Positions 1 through 5,159 of a stretch of DNA of 5,159 nucleotides are shown here, one piece after another. The notes under the pieces were generated by a model. The model saw nothing but the letters and a program-made list of their open reading frames with translations. It searched no databases and was not told the origin of the DNA. The translations under genes were made by a program, and so were the position numbers. Position 1 is the first letter of the stretch. Every line of letters starts with the position of its first letter. The DNA is taken from the NCBI GenBank assembly GCA_015487535.1, contig WFPN01000122.1, positions 1 through 5,159 on the forward strand. Direction: 5' to 3'. The DNA comes from Aquificaceae bacterium. GTDB lineage: Bacteria; Aquificota; Aquificia; Aquificales; Aquificaceae.

Positions 1-521
1 AGAGCACCAACGTAAAGGTTCTCTACGATAAGCTCCATCAGAAGGGAATAACGAAGGGAGACTACATATCCATGGAAACGGACGAGAACAGGACCCTCTT
101 TGTGGAGATGTTCCTGAGCTCGATAAACATAGACGGCGTGGATATAGACATAAAGGTCCTGACGACGCCGGGACAGTTCAGGCTCCACCCTCTGAGGAAG
201 GTGATAATGAAGGGGGTGGATGGCCTCGTCTTTGTGGTGGACAGCTCGAAGGAAAGGGAGAACATAAACTTCCTCGTTCTGAGGGAAACTGCGGCCGTCC
301 TCAAGGAACAGGGCTTCGACCTATACTCACTGCCCGTTGTGGTTCAGTACAACAAGAGGGATCTGCCGGACGCTCTCCCTATAGACGAGCTCCAGCCTGT
401 GTGTAACCCTTGGGGAACAGAGTACATCGAGGCCGTTGCCACAGAGGGCAAGGGGGTGGTCGAGACCTTCCAGTCCATAGTGAAGAAGATCCTTCTTGAG
501 AAGGCCCTAGCGAGGAAGTGA
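1..521 (+). CDS. mglA: MglA-type small Ras-like GTPase, 5' end missing
   Basis: This is a small GTPase of the MglA family, cytoplasmic switches that set cell polarity for gliding or type IV pilus motility. The reading frame is open from base 3 to the TGA at 519-521, giving 172 visible residues. The first in-frame ATG (base 72) is internal, because the frame before it already reads STNVKVLYDKL, the continuation of a P-loop GK(S/T)TN. Compared with Myxococcus MglA, about 25 N-terminal residues are missing. In visible numbering, ETDENRTLF holds Arg30, equivalent to the MglA intrinsic arginine finger R53. TTPGQ (54-58) is the MglA form of the G3 loop, with Thr replacing the usual Asp, and Gln58 matches catalytic Q82. 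QYNKRDLP (115-122) is the guanine-specificity G4 motif, and ATEGKGV (146-152) is G5. The typical segment RKVIMKGVDGLVFVVDS is present. No partner MglB (roadblock protein) is visible; it could lie upstream. The family call is secure, but the role in motility is inferred from the family. Confidence 0.9.
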   Translation, partial: STNVKVLYDKLHQKGITKGDYISMETDENRTLFVEMFLSSINIDGVDIDIKVLTTPGQFRLHPLRKVIMKGVDGLVFVVDSSKERENINFLVLRETAAVLKEQGFDLYSLPVVVQYNKRDLPDALPIDELQPVCNPWGTEYIEAVATEGKGVVETFQSIVKKILLEKALARK

Positions 522-522
522 T

Positions 523-552
523 CCGACAAAATCTCCCCGTTGACATTATAAT
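523..552 (+). promoter_or_regulatory. Candidate sigma-70-type promoter for leuA
   Basis: The gap between mglA and leuA is strikingly AT-rich: only 5 G/C in bases 541-575. A perfect TATAAT lies at 547-552, with CCGACA (523-528, 4 of 6 to TTGACA) 18 bases upstream. This pair would start transcription near 558-560. An exact TTGACA also occurs at 540-545, but its partner 16 bases on (TAATTT, 562-567) matches only 3 of 6, so the first pairing is preferred. A promoter here means that leuA and the two genes after it can be transcribed independently of mglA. Confidence 0.55.
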
Positions 553-553
553 A

Positions 554-572
554 ATTGAGAATAATTTTCAAT
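554..572 (+). promoter_or_regulatory. Fur-family-like palindromic operator over the leuA start site
   Basis: ATTGAGAATAATTTTCAAT is a 9-1-9 inverted repeat with one mismatched pair. Its inner 15 bases (556-570) match the 7-1-7 Fur consensus TGATAATNATTATCA at 12 of 14 defined positions. A direct repeat AATAATT (550-556 and 560-566) is offset by 10 bases, about one helical turn. The palindrome begins just after the TATAAT box and covers the predicted transcription start, a usual place for a repressor. The identity of the binding protein (Fur, PerR, Zur or something else) is inferred from the motif alone, and AT-rich DNA produces such palindromes by chance more often than other DNA. Confidence 0.4.
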
Positions 573-577
573 TAACC

Positions 578-582
578 GGAGG
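578..582 (+). promoter_or_regulatory. Shine-Dalgarno of leuA, decides between two tandem ATGs
   Basis: GGAGG lies 3 bases before the ATG at 586 and 6 bases before the ATG at 589. The dsbC gene in this window has the same GGAGG with a 6-base spacer before its ATG. The second ATG (589) is therefore the more likely leuA start. Confidence 0.75.
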
Positions 583-588
583 ACGATG

Positions 589-2154
589 ATGCACAAGAGG
601 GTTTACATATTCGATACCACGCTGAGAGACGGAGAGCAAGCACCGGGCTTTTCTATGACTACGGAAGAGAAACTCCAGATGGCCCAGCAGCTTGCGAGGC
701 TCGGCGTTGATGTCATAGAGGCGGGCTTTGCCGTTGCATCTAAGGGAGACTTCGAGGCTGTGAACAGGATAGCGCAGGAGGTAGAGGGGCCTGTTATCTG
801 CTCCCTGGCAAGGGCTATAGAGAAGGATATAGAGGTGGCCGCCAAAGCCCTCGAGCCGGCTGAGAGAAGGAGGATACACACCTTTATAGCCACCTCCGAG
901 ATACACATGAAGTACAAGCTGAAGATGGAACCGGACAAGGTCCTTGAGAGGGCCGTTAGCGCTGTCAGGTTCGCCAGGAACTTCACGGACGACGTCGAGT
1001 TCTCCTGCGAGGATGCCACCAGGAGCCAGAGAGATTTCCTCTACAAGATAATCGAGGAGGTTATAAAGGCCGGAGCAACTGTCATAAACATACCTGACAC
1101 CGTGGGCTACGCCATACCTGAAGAGTTCGGTGAGCTGATAAGCGATATAATGAACAACGTTCCCAACATAGATAAGGTCATCCTCAGCGTCCACTGTCAC
1201 GATGACCTCGGCCTCGCTGTGGCCAACTCCCTGACCGCGGTGAAGCACGGTGCACGCCAGGTGGAGTGTACTGTAAACGGTATAGGTGAGAGGGCAGGAA
1301 ACGCCGCCCTCGAAGAGGTTGTTATGGCCCTGAAGGTCAGGGGGGATTACTTCGGAGGCCTATACACCAATATAAACACGAAGGAGATCTACAAGAGCTC
1401 GAGGCTCCTGTGCAGGATAACGGGATCTTTCGTTCCACCCAACAAGGCGATCGTTGGAGACAACGCCTTCGCCCACGAGTCGGGCATACACCAGCACGGG
1501 GTTCTGAGCCACAGGCTCACTTACGAGATAATAAACGCGGAGGACGTCGGCTTCCCAGCTAGCAGGAGGATAGTGCTAGGTAAACACTCGGGCAGACACG
1601 CGCTGAAGCAGAAGCTGGAGGAGTACGGGGTAAAGTACACAGACGAGGATGTGGACCGGATATACGAAAAGCTGAAATCATTGGCTGACAAGAAGAAGGA
1701 GATATACGACGAAGACGTAGAGGCCCTGATATATCAAGAGTTCATGAAGATAAGCGATGAGGAACCGGTCAGGGTAGAGCACTTCCAGGTCCAGAGCGGG
1801 GATAACCTGATGCCCACCGCCACCGTGAAGCTCTACTACAAAGGTGAGGAAAGAACGGCGACCGCGACTGGAAACGGACCGGTGGACGCCACGATAAAAG
1901 CTATTCAGAAAGCCCTCGACCTCAGTCCGAAGCTCTTGGATTACTCTATCAAGGCCCTAACCCCGAACACGGACGCCCAGGCCGAAGCCAGGGTGGTTCT
2001 TGAGCTCGACGGTGTGAAGGCCTCGGGTAGGGGCGTGGACACCGACATAATAAAGGCGAGCGTGAACGCTTTTGTAGATGCCCTTAACAGGGCTATTATG
2101 AGGAAGGAGTACATCCTCCAGAGGACGGAGCTCAGGGAAGAGGGCACGGTTTAA
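589..2154 (+). CDS. leuA: 2-isopropylmalate synthase (LeuA), full length
   Basis: This enzyme condenses acetyl-CoA with 2-oxoisovalerate to give 2-isopropylmalate, the first committed step of leucine synthesis in the cytoplasm. It is 521 residues from the 589 start, the normal length for bacterial LeuA (about 510-525). The N-terminal TIM barrel (about 4-270) opens with FDTTLRDGEQAPG, holding Arg13, Asp14 and Glu16 of the active site. HTFIATSEIHMKYKL is a LeuA hallmark. VHCHDDLGLAVANS gives metal ligands His202 and His204, and NGIGERAGNAALEEV supplies Asn238. AHESGIHQHGVL follows in the linker region. The C-terminal LeuA dimer domain (about 390-515), including SGRGVDTDIIKAS, is complete and is the leucine feedback site in this family. 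Homocitrate and citramalate synthases are related alternatives, but the barrel motifs fit LeuA better. leuB, leuC and leuD are not adjacent here. The gene follows its own promoter and heads a close-packed three-gene run. A second ATG lies at 586. Confidence 0.96.
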   Translation: MHKRVYIFDTTLRDGEQAPGFSMTTEEKLQMAQQLARLGVDVIEAGFAVASKGDFEAVNRIAQEVEGPVICSLARAIEKDIEVAAKALEPAERRRIHTFIATSEIHMKYKLKMEPDKVLERAVSAVRFARNFTDDVEFSCEDATRSQRDFLYKIIEEVIKAGATVINIPDTVGYAIPEEFGELISDIMNNVPNIDKVILSVHCHDDLGLAVANSLTAVKHGARQVECTVNGIGERAGNAALEEVVMALKVRGDYFGGLYTNINTKEIYKSSRLLCRITGSFVPPNKAIVGDNAFAHESGIHQHGVLSHRLTYEIINAEDVGFPASRRIVLGKHSGRHALKQKLEEYGVKYTDEDVDRIYEKLKSLADKKKEIYDEDVEALIYQEFMKISDEEPVRVEHFQVQSGDNLMPTATVKLYYKGEERTATATGNGPVDATIKAIQKALDLSPKLLDYSIKALTPNTDAQAEARVVLELDGVKASGRGVDTDIIKASVNAFVDALNRAIMRKEYILQRTELREEGTV

Positions 2155-2442
2155 TTGCTCGGCTTCCTACTCAGGCTGAGGTTTATTCTCCTTCTGTTCC
2201 GCCTGCTTTTGGTTCCCCTTCTCGCCTTCTCCTTGGCACTTCTTGTTTTTATCCTCATAGGATGGAGCCTCTACCTGCTGGTGGTGGCCAAGACATTGGC
2301 GAACATACCTGAGAACCCTTATCTGTACGGTTTACTGCTTCTCCTTGAACTTGTCCTCGCCTCTCTGATCCTTTACTACTCGGTGGTGTATATTAATAGG
2401 ATCAGGAAAAAATACTTGGATAAAACTGGAGGTAAGGAATGA
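2155..2442 (+). CDS. Small leucine-rich membrane protein, function unknown
   Basis: I do not recognise this 95-residue protein. Its TTG start begins on the base after the leuA TAA, with GAGGG (2140-2144) 10 bases upstream as a plausible ribosome site. There is no in-frame ATG anywhere, so the start is non-canonical wherever it lies. Its end overlaps the dsbC start as ATGA. This junction geometry, at both ends, is the main evidence that it is a real gene. Two hydrophobic segments are visible (about 17-45 and 57-80). The short N-terminus (R7, R9, R16) and the tail NRIRKKYLDK are basic, which suggests both ends face the cytoplasm, with the loop around NIPENPYL outside. Leucine makes up 31 of 95 residues. 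There is no Cys, so it cannot itself carry electrons to the neighbouring disulfide isomerase, and there is no His. It could be a membrane anchor or small envelope factor, or simply a passenger in the operon. Confidence 0.72.
   Translation: MLGFLLRLRFILLLFRLLLVPLLAFSLALLVFILIGWSLYLLVVAKTLANIPENPYLYGLLLLLELVLASLILYYSVVYINRIRKKYLDKTGGKE
2428..2432 (+). promoter_or_regulatory. Shine-Dalgarno of the DsbC-like gene
   Basis: GGAGG lies 6 bases before the ATG at 2439, inside the last codons of the upstream membrane-protein gene. Together with the ATGA stop/start overlap (2439-2442) it fixes this start and implies translational coupling between the two genes. Confidence 0.8.
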
Positions 2443-3179
2443 GAAAAGCCCTCATCGTTTTGGCTGTAGGTTCGGCACTCCTTTACTCGTGCAAGGCGGC
2501 CCAGAGCAAGTCCTGCCCGGGAACGGGGGAGGTAAAAAGCAGCCTGAGTAAGCTGATAAACAGGGATTTTAAGGTGGAAGAGGTGAAGCCCATGGAGGCC
2601 GTCGAGGGTCTCTGTGAGGTTGTCGTTAAGGTTGGACTCAGGCCTGTCGTCCTTTATACCGATTCGAAGGCCAAAACCTTCATAGTTGGGAACGCCTTCA
2701 ACGTCGATACCAAAGAAAACCTGACCCAGAAGACCACCAGCAAGTACATGACGGTATCCCAGGAGGTCCTCCAGAAGCTCGAGAAGCACGTGAACATGAC
2801 CTACGGAGCAGGGGACAAGTACGTTTACTACATAACAGATCCCGACTGCCCTTTCTGCAGAAGGTTCTCTCCCATTCTTAAAGACTGGGCTGAGAAGAAC
2901 AAGGTTCAGATAAAGGTCATCCTGTATCCGCTCCCCATACATCCTCAGGCCAAGCCTAAGGCTATCGCCATGGTCTGCGACAAGAAAGGTTACGACTCTA
3001 TTCACAAGAACGTAAGCACCAAAAACCAGTGCGAGGAAGGGAAGAAGGCGATAGAGAGTAATCTAAAGCTCCTTCAGGAGATCGGAGTGAGCGGGACGCC
3101 TACAGTTATAGGCATGAACGGTAAGTATATAGTTGGGCTTCCCCGCTCTCCGGAAGAGCTCGGCGAGCTGATAAAGTGA
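2439..3179 (+). CDS. dsbC: DsbC-type thiol:disulfide isomerase, exported
   Basis: This protein is 246 residues long (E. coli DsbC is 236) and is expected to reshuffle wrong disulfides in periplasmic proteins as a V-shaped dimer. Residues 1-20 form a signal sequence: MRK, a hydrophobic stretch, then LYSC18. That site resembles a lipobox, although Tyr at -2 is unusual; cleavage after Ala20 is the alternative. The N-terminal dimerisation domain (about 26-98) carries the family pattern GLCEVVVK...VLYTDSKAKTFIVGNAFNVDTKENLT. The thioredoxin-fold domain has the active site C137-P-F-C140, where DsbC usually has CGYC and DsbG has CPYC. It also has the cis-proline loop SGTPTVIG (Pro221). C180 and C198 (MVCDKKG and NQCEEG) match the structural C141-C163 disulfide of E. 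coli DsbC. C26 and C59 are extra and could pair. Its redox partner, DsbD or a relative, is not in the window. Assignment to the DsbC/DsbG group is firm; separating isomerase from other roles is not possible from sequence alone. Confidence 0.9.
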   Translation: MRKALIVLAVGSALLYSCKAAQSKSCPGTGEVKSSLSKLINRDFKVEEVKPMEAVEGLCEVVVKVGLRPVVLYTDSKAKTFIVGNAFNVDTKENLTQKTTSKYMTVSQEVLQKLEKHVNMTYGAGDKYVYYITDPDCPFCRRFSPILKDWAEKNKVQIKVILYPLPIHPQAKPKAIAMVCDKKGYDSIHKNVSTKNQCEEGKKAIESNLKLLQEIGVSGTPTVIGMNGKYIVGLPRSPEELGELIK

Positions 3180-3212
3180 TCAATCCCTTCCCCTTATGAT
3201 CAGCTTTATCGG
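3168..3212. terminator. Bidirectional stem-loop across the convergent stop codons
   Basis: GATAAAG plus TGATCA (3170-3182) pairs with TGATCA plus CTTTATC (3197-3202 and 3204-3210), leaving one bulged base (G3203) and a 14-base loop. C3168-G3212 and a T-G wobble at 3169/3211 can extend the stem on the + strand. It spans both stop codons and can form in either transcript. No T-run follows it on either strand, so it is not a standard intrinsic terminator. It could slow polymerase, protect 3' ends, or be a coincidence of codon choice. Confidence 0.4.
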
Positions 3213-4478
3213 TGAGTACCTTATATTTAGGTACTCCCTTAGGCGTTTTATGAAGAAGCGTTTGTAGCTCTCCTTCCATCCTTCCGGCTCGTTGGTTATG
3301 ATAACCACGGTCGGAGGTTTCACCCCCTCCTGGAAGGCGTAATAAACCTTAACCTCTTTGCCCTGATAGTGAGGAGGGGGTTTCTCTCTCATTATCTTCT
3401 CTACGGCTCTGCTCACGAAGGAGGTCTTGTGCTTTTTTGTGTAGTCCTCGTACACGAGGAGCGCCCTATCTAGCACCTCCTCGACTCCCTTGCCCTCGGT
3501 GGCCACGGTGAAGGCTATGGGCGCGAAATCGAGGAAAAATAGGTCCTTACGGATCAGCTTCTCCACCTCCGCTTTGGTCAGAGGACAGAGATCCATCTTG
3601 TTGGCTACTATTACGCATCCCTTGAACCTTCTCTCTATGAGACCTCCTATCCTCTTATCCTGCCTGGTTACACCCTCGCTCGCGTCTATTATCAGGCACA
3701 CCACATCCGATATGTCTATCGCCTTCAGGGTTCTCCCCACAGAGAAGAACTCGACCCCGTACTCCACCTTCGAAGGTCTCCTGACGCCGGCCGTGTCTAT
3801 GAGAACGAAGTCCTGCCCTTTCCATCGAAAGGGGACCTCAACGGTATCCCTCGTAGTGCCGGCGATCGGAGATACTATAACCCTCTCCTCCTTCATGAGG
3901 GCGTTCAGCAGGGAGGACTTGCCTACGTTGGGCCTCCCAACGAAGGATATCTTTATACCCTCGTAGCTGAGCTCCACCTTCCCCTCTTTCAGCCTCTTTA
4001 CCACCTCGTCGAGCAGCTCGCCAACACCCCTTCCGTGAACGGTGGATATCGGAAAGAGCTTTTCAAACCCCAAGGAGTAAAACTCAAAGGCGGCCTCTTC
4101 CTCCTTTTCAGTGTCCGCCTTGTTCACAACGAGTAAAACCTTGTCTTTGTAAGGGTAAAGGAGCTTGGCTATCTCCTCGTCGAGGGGTGTTATCCCGTCC
4201 TTAGCGCTCACGACGAAGAGGACCACGTCGGCCCCCTTTACCTCCCTATCTATAGCTTCCTTGACCTTCCTGAGTATCTCGTCATCGGTCTGGGGAACTA
4301 GGCCTCCCGTATCCACCACCACGAACTCTTTCCCGCCCCAGGAGGCTACACCCTCTATATAGTCCCTCGTTACACCAGGGATATCCTCTACTATGGCCTT
4401 CCTCCGGCCTATCAGCCTGTTGAACAGAGAGGATTTCCCTACGTTGGGACGGCCTATTATGACGACACGGTTGTTCAT
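3180..4478 (-). CDS. der: Ribosome-assembly GTPase Der (EngA)
   Basis: Der is the only GTPase family with two consecutive GTPase domains. It binds pre-50S particles and is needed for 50S subunit maturation. The 432 residues are in order: G domain 1 with GRPNVGKS (9-16), PGVTRD (34-39), DTGG (56-59) and NKAD (119-122); G domain 2 with GRPNVGKS (181-188), AGTTRD (206-211), DTAG (228-231) and NKMD (293-296); then a KH-like RNA-contacting domain (about 350-432) containing the typical KPPPHYQGKEVKVYYAFQ region. The length matches the shorter Der proteins of thermophiles (E. coli has 490), mainly through a short linker and tail. Both G5 loops are slightly off the usual SA pattern (STVHGRG and TVATEGKG). 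The ATG at 4478 is the only sensible start, since the P-loop follows eight residues later. No clear Shine-Dalgarno precedes it, so coupling to the upstream PilZ gene, whose stop lies 18 bases before, is likely. The stop abuts the dsbC stop. Confidence 0.97.
   Translation of the reverse strand: MNNRVVIIGRPNVGKSSLFNRLIGRRKAIVEDIPGVTRDYIEGVASWGGKEFVVVDTGGLVPQTDDEILRKVKEAIDREVKGADVVLFVVSAKDGITPLDEEIAKLLYPYKDKVLLVVNKADTEKEEEAAFEFYSLGFEKLFPISTVHGRGVGELLDEVVKRLKEGKVELSYEGIKISFVGRPNVGKSSLLNALMKEERVIVSPIAGTTRDTVEVPFRWKGQDFVLIDTAGVRRPSKVEYGVEFFSVGRTLKAIDISDVVCLIIDASEGVTRQDKRIGGLIERRFKGCVIVANKMDLCPLTKAEVEKLIRKDLFFLDFAPIAFTVATEGKGVEEVLDRALLVYEDYTKKHKTSFVSRAVEKIMREKPPPHYQGKEVKVYYAFQEGVKPPTVVIITNEPEGWKESYKRFFIKRLREYLNIRYSPIKLIIRGRD
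3214..3236. terminator. Second hairpin just past the dsbC stop, inside der
   Basis: GAGTACCT (3214-3221) and AGGTACTC (3229-3236) form a perfect 8-base inverted repeat around the 7-base loop TATATTT. It lies 35 bases past the dsbC stop, inside the der 3' coding end. The nearest T-tract on the + strand is only TTTT at 3246-3249, nine bases after the stem, so terminator function for the leuA-dsbC transcript is possible but weakly supported. Confidence 0.35.
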
Positions 4479-4490
4479 GAGGTATCTATG

Positions 4491-4499
4491 TTATCACTA
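4491..4499 (-). other. Three consecutive in-frame stop codons (TAG TGA TAA)
   Basis: On the - strand the PilZ gene ends with TAG (4499-4497), immediately followed in the same frame by TGA and TAA. The der ATG follows in this same frame after four sense codons' space (CAT AGA TAC CTC). Without these stops, readthrough would give a PilZ-Der fusion. This is directly visible; whether it is selected is inference. Confidence 0.7.
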
Positions 4500-5159
4500 C
4501 TCGCTTTCGCCTATCTTGTAGGACTTGATCAGCTTCCTCTGTTCGTCAAGTATGAACCTGTCTATTATCTTCTCCTCCTGCCTCGATACCTTCAAAAATT
4601 TTATTCCCATACAGACCTGCGTCTGCATGGGTCTCACGTTAACTATCTGACCCACCATGTTCTCGAACCTGTAGTCCCCTATGCTGAAGTTCATTATCAC
4701 GTACTTACCCTCGCTGGGCTTTATAAAGGTCTCCGTACATATCCTAACACCCTTAGTGCTTATATCTTCTATCCTCCCAGATATGAAGTCCGCTCCGGCA
4801 GCCGCCTCCTCAGTTATGTCATCAACCACCGCGAACTCTACCGGAACGTTCACCTTCCAGCGCAGGCTCTCCCTCAGCTGGACCCTGTGGAGTGTCTCGG
4901 AGTGTTCCAGAACCAAAACCAGGCGGTCACCCTCCGTGTATTTATCCTTCACTACGCTCTCGAAGCTGTACCTACCCTCGTTCTCCCTTATGAAGTGGAA
5001 CTTAACCCTTTCCCCTATCCTAACCGGCCTCGGAAGAGCTTCCAGCACTACTATGTGGAGTTCTGTCTCCGTCTTATCCCAGACGGCAGCATCAACGTAA
5101 ACTCCGTCGATAACCAGCTTCCCCGTCTGGTATAGGTCTATGTCCCTCGTGTTCGTGAG
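4497..5159 (-). CDS. PilZ-domain (YcgR-like) c-di-GMP effector, N-terminus outside window
   Basis: 220 C-terminal residues are visible, and the frame is open to the right edge. The GTG at 5048 is not the real start: the 37 codons before it encode conserved-looking sequence (GKLVIDGVYVDAAVWDKTE, then LHIVV) that continues the same beta-rich domain. That first domain (visible 10-90, including RPVRIGERVKFHFIRENEGRYSFESVV) resembles the YcgR N-terminal flagellar-brake fold. The C-terminal PilZ domain (about 94-200) has both c-di-GMP binding signatures intact: RESLR (96-100, RxxxR) and DISTKG (132-137, DxSxxG), followed by the MGIKFLKVS strand and a helical tail. YcgR-type proteins bind c-di-GMP and slow flagella or alter surface behaviour. 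The output here is unknown, and a non-flagellar role is possible. It lies 18 bases upstream of der and probably shares its transcript. No signal peptide or membrane segment is visible in this part. Confidence 0.87.
   Translation of the reverse strand, partial: LTNTRDIDLYQTGKLVIDGVYVDAAVWDKTETELHIVVLEALPRPVRIGERVKFHFIRENEGRYSFESVVKDKYTEGDRLVLVLEHSETLHRVQLRESLRWKVNVPVEFAVVDDITEEAAAGADFISGRIEDISTKGVRICTETFIKPSEGKYVIMNFSIGDYRFENMVGQIVNVRPMQTQVCMGIKFLKVSRQEEKIIDRFILDEQRKLIKSYKIGESE

Noticed and set aside
72..521. ATG at 72 as the start of the first gene
   Set aside because: The frame upstream of it is open to the window edge and encodes conserved MglA sequence that continues the P-loop, so the gene is truncated by the window and this Met is internal.
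522..585. Leucine attenuator or T-box leader before leuA
   Set aside because: The gap is only 64 bases, with no leucine-codon-rich leader peptide, no terminator/antiterminator stems and no T-box motif; a promoter with operator fits better.
568..1248. 226-codon open frame on the - strand
   Set aside because: It lies opposite the conserved leuA barrel motifs and shows no recognisable domain; it is a shadow of leuA codon bias.
2376..3005. 209-codon open frame on the - strand opposite dsbC
   Set aside because: The + strand encodes clear DsbC features including CPFC and the structural cysteine pair; the antisense frame has no recognisable features.
4497..5048. GTG at 5048 as the start of the PilZ gene
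   Set aside because: The 37 codons before it are open, carry plausible conserved beta-strand sequence of the same domain, and reach the edge; no Shine-Dalgarno precedes the GTG.
4488..5135. 215-codon open frame on the + strand opposite the PilZ gene
   Set aside because: The opposite strand encodes intact PilZ motifs; this frame gives no recognisable protein and is most likely a shadow.
1..5159. CRISPR array, insertion sequence, tRNA or other mobile or RNA elements
   Set aside because: I saw no regular repeats, transposase or integrase motifs, terminal inverted repeats or tRNA-like folds; nearly every base is accounted for by housekeeping genes.

Overview
The window looks like a chromosomal segment of a thermophilic bacterium with moderate GC, probably a deep-branching lineage such as Aquificota; a Thermovibrio-like member of Desulfurobacteriaceae is my best guess. 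This rests on three things: very heavy use of AGG/AGA for Arg and ATA for Ile, compact charged (K/E/R-rich) proteins, and close packing of genes. The gene set is mostly housekeeping. It contains no mobile element, CRISPR array, tRNA or rRNA, and no gene-free stretch longer than 64 bases.

Layout. The + strand holds the 3' part of an MglA-type small GTPase gene (its 5' end lies outside the window). A 64-base AT-rich promoter/operator region follows, then a tight three-gene run: 2-isopropylmalate synthase (leuA), a small leucine-rich two-helix membrane protein that starts on the base after the leuA stop, and a DsbC-type periplasmic disulfide isomerase whose start overlaps the preceding stop (ATGA). 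The - strand holds a PilZ-domain (YcgR-like) c-di-GMP effector gene that runs off the right edge, followed 18 bases after its stop by the ribosome-assembly GTPase gene der. The two convergent units meet with no base between them: the dsbC and der stop codons abut as TGATCA. Two inverted repeats sit at that junction.

How the genes relate. LeuA commits 2-oxoisovalerate to leucine synthesis. The DsbC-like protein repairs disulfides in the periplasm, and the small membrane protein between them has no assigned role. MglA-type GTPases and PilZ proteins both belong to surface motility and polarity control, so the two ends of the window may share a theme, but they are on opposite strands and not in one operon. 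Der acts in 50S subunit maturation.

I do not see a clearly new biological system. The points most worth checking are a strong Fur-family-like palindrome over the predicted leuA transcription start, the paired hairpins at the zero-gap convergent junction, the small membrane gene between leuA and dsbC, and the consecutive TAG-TGA-TAA stops separating the pilZ gene from der in a single shared frame.
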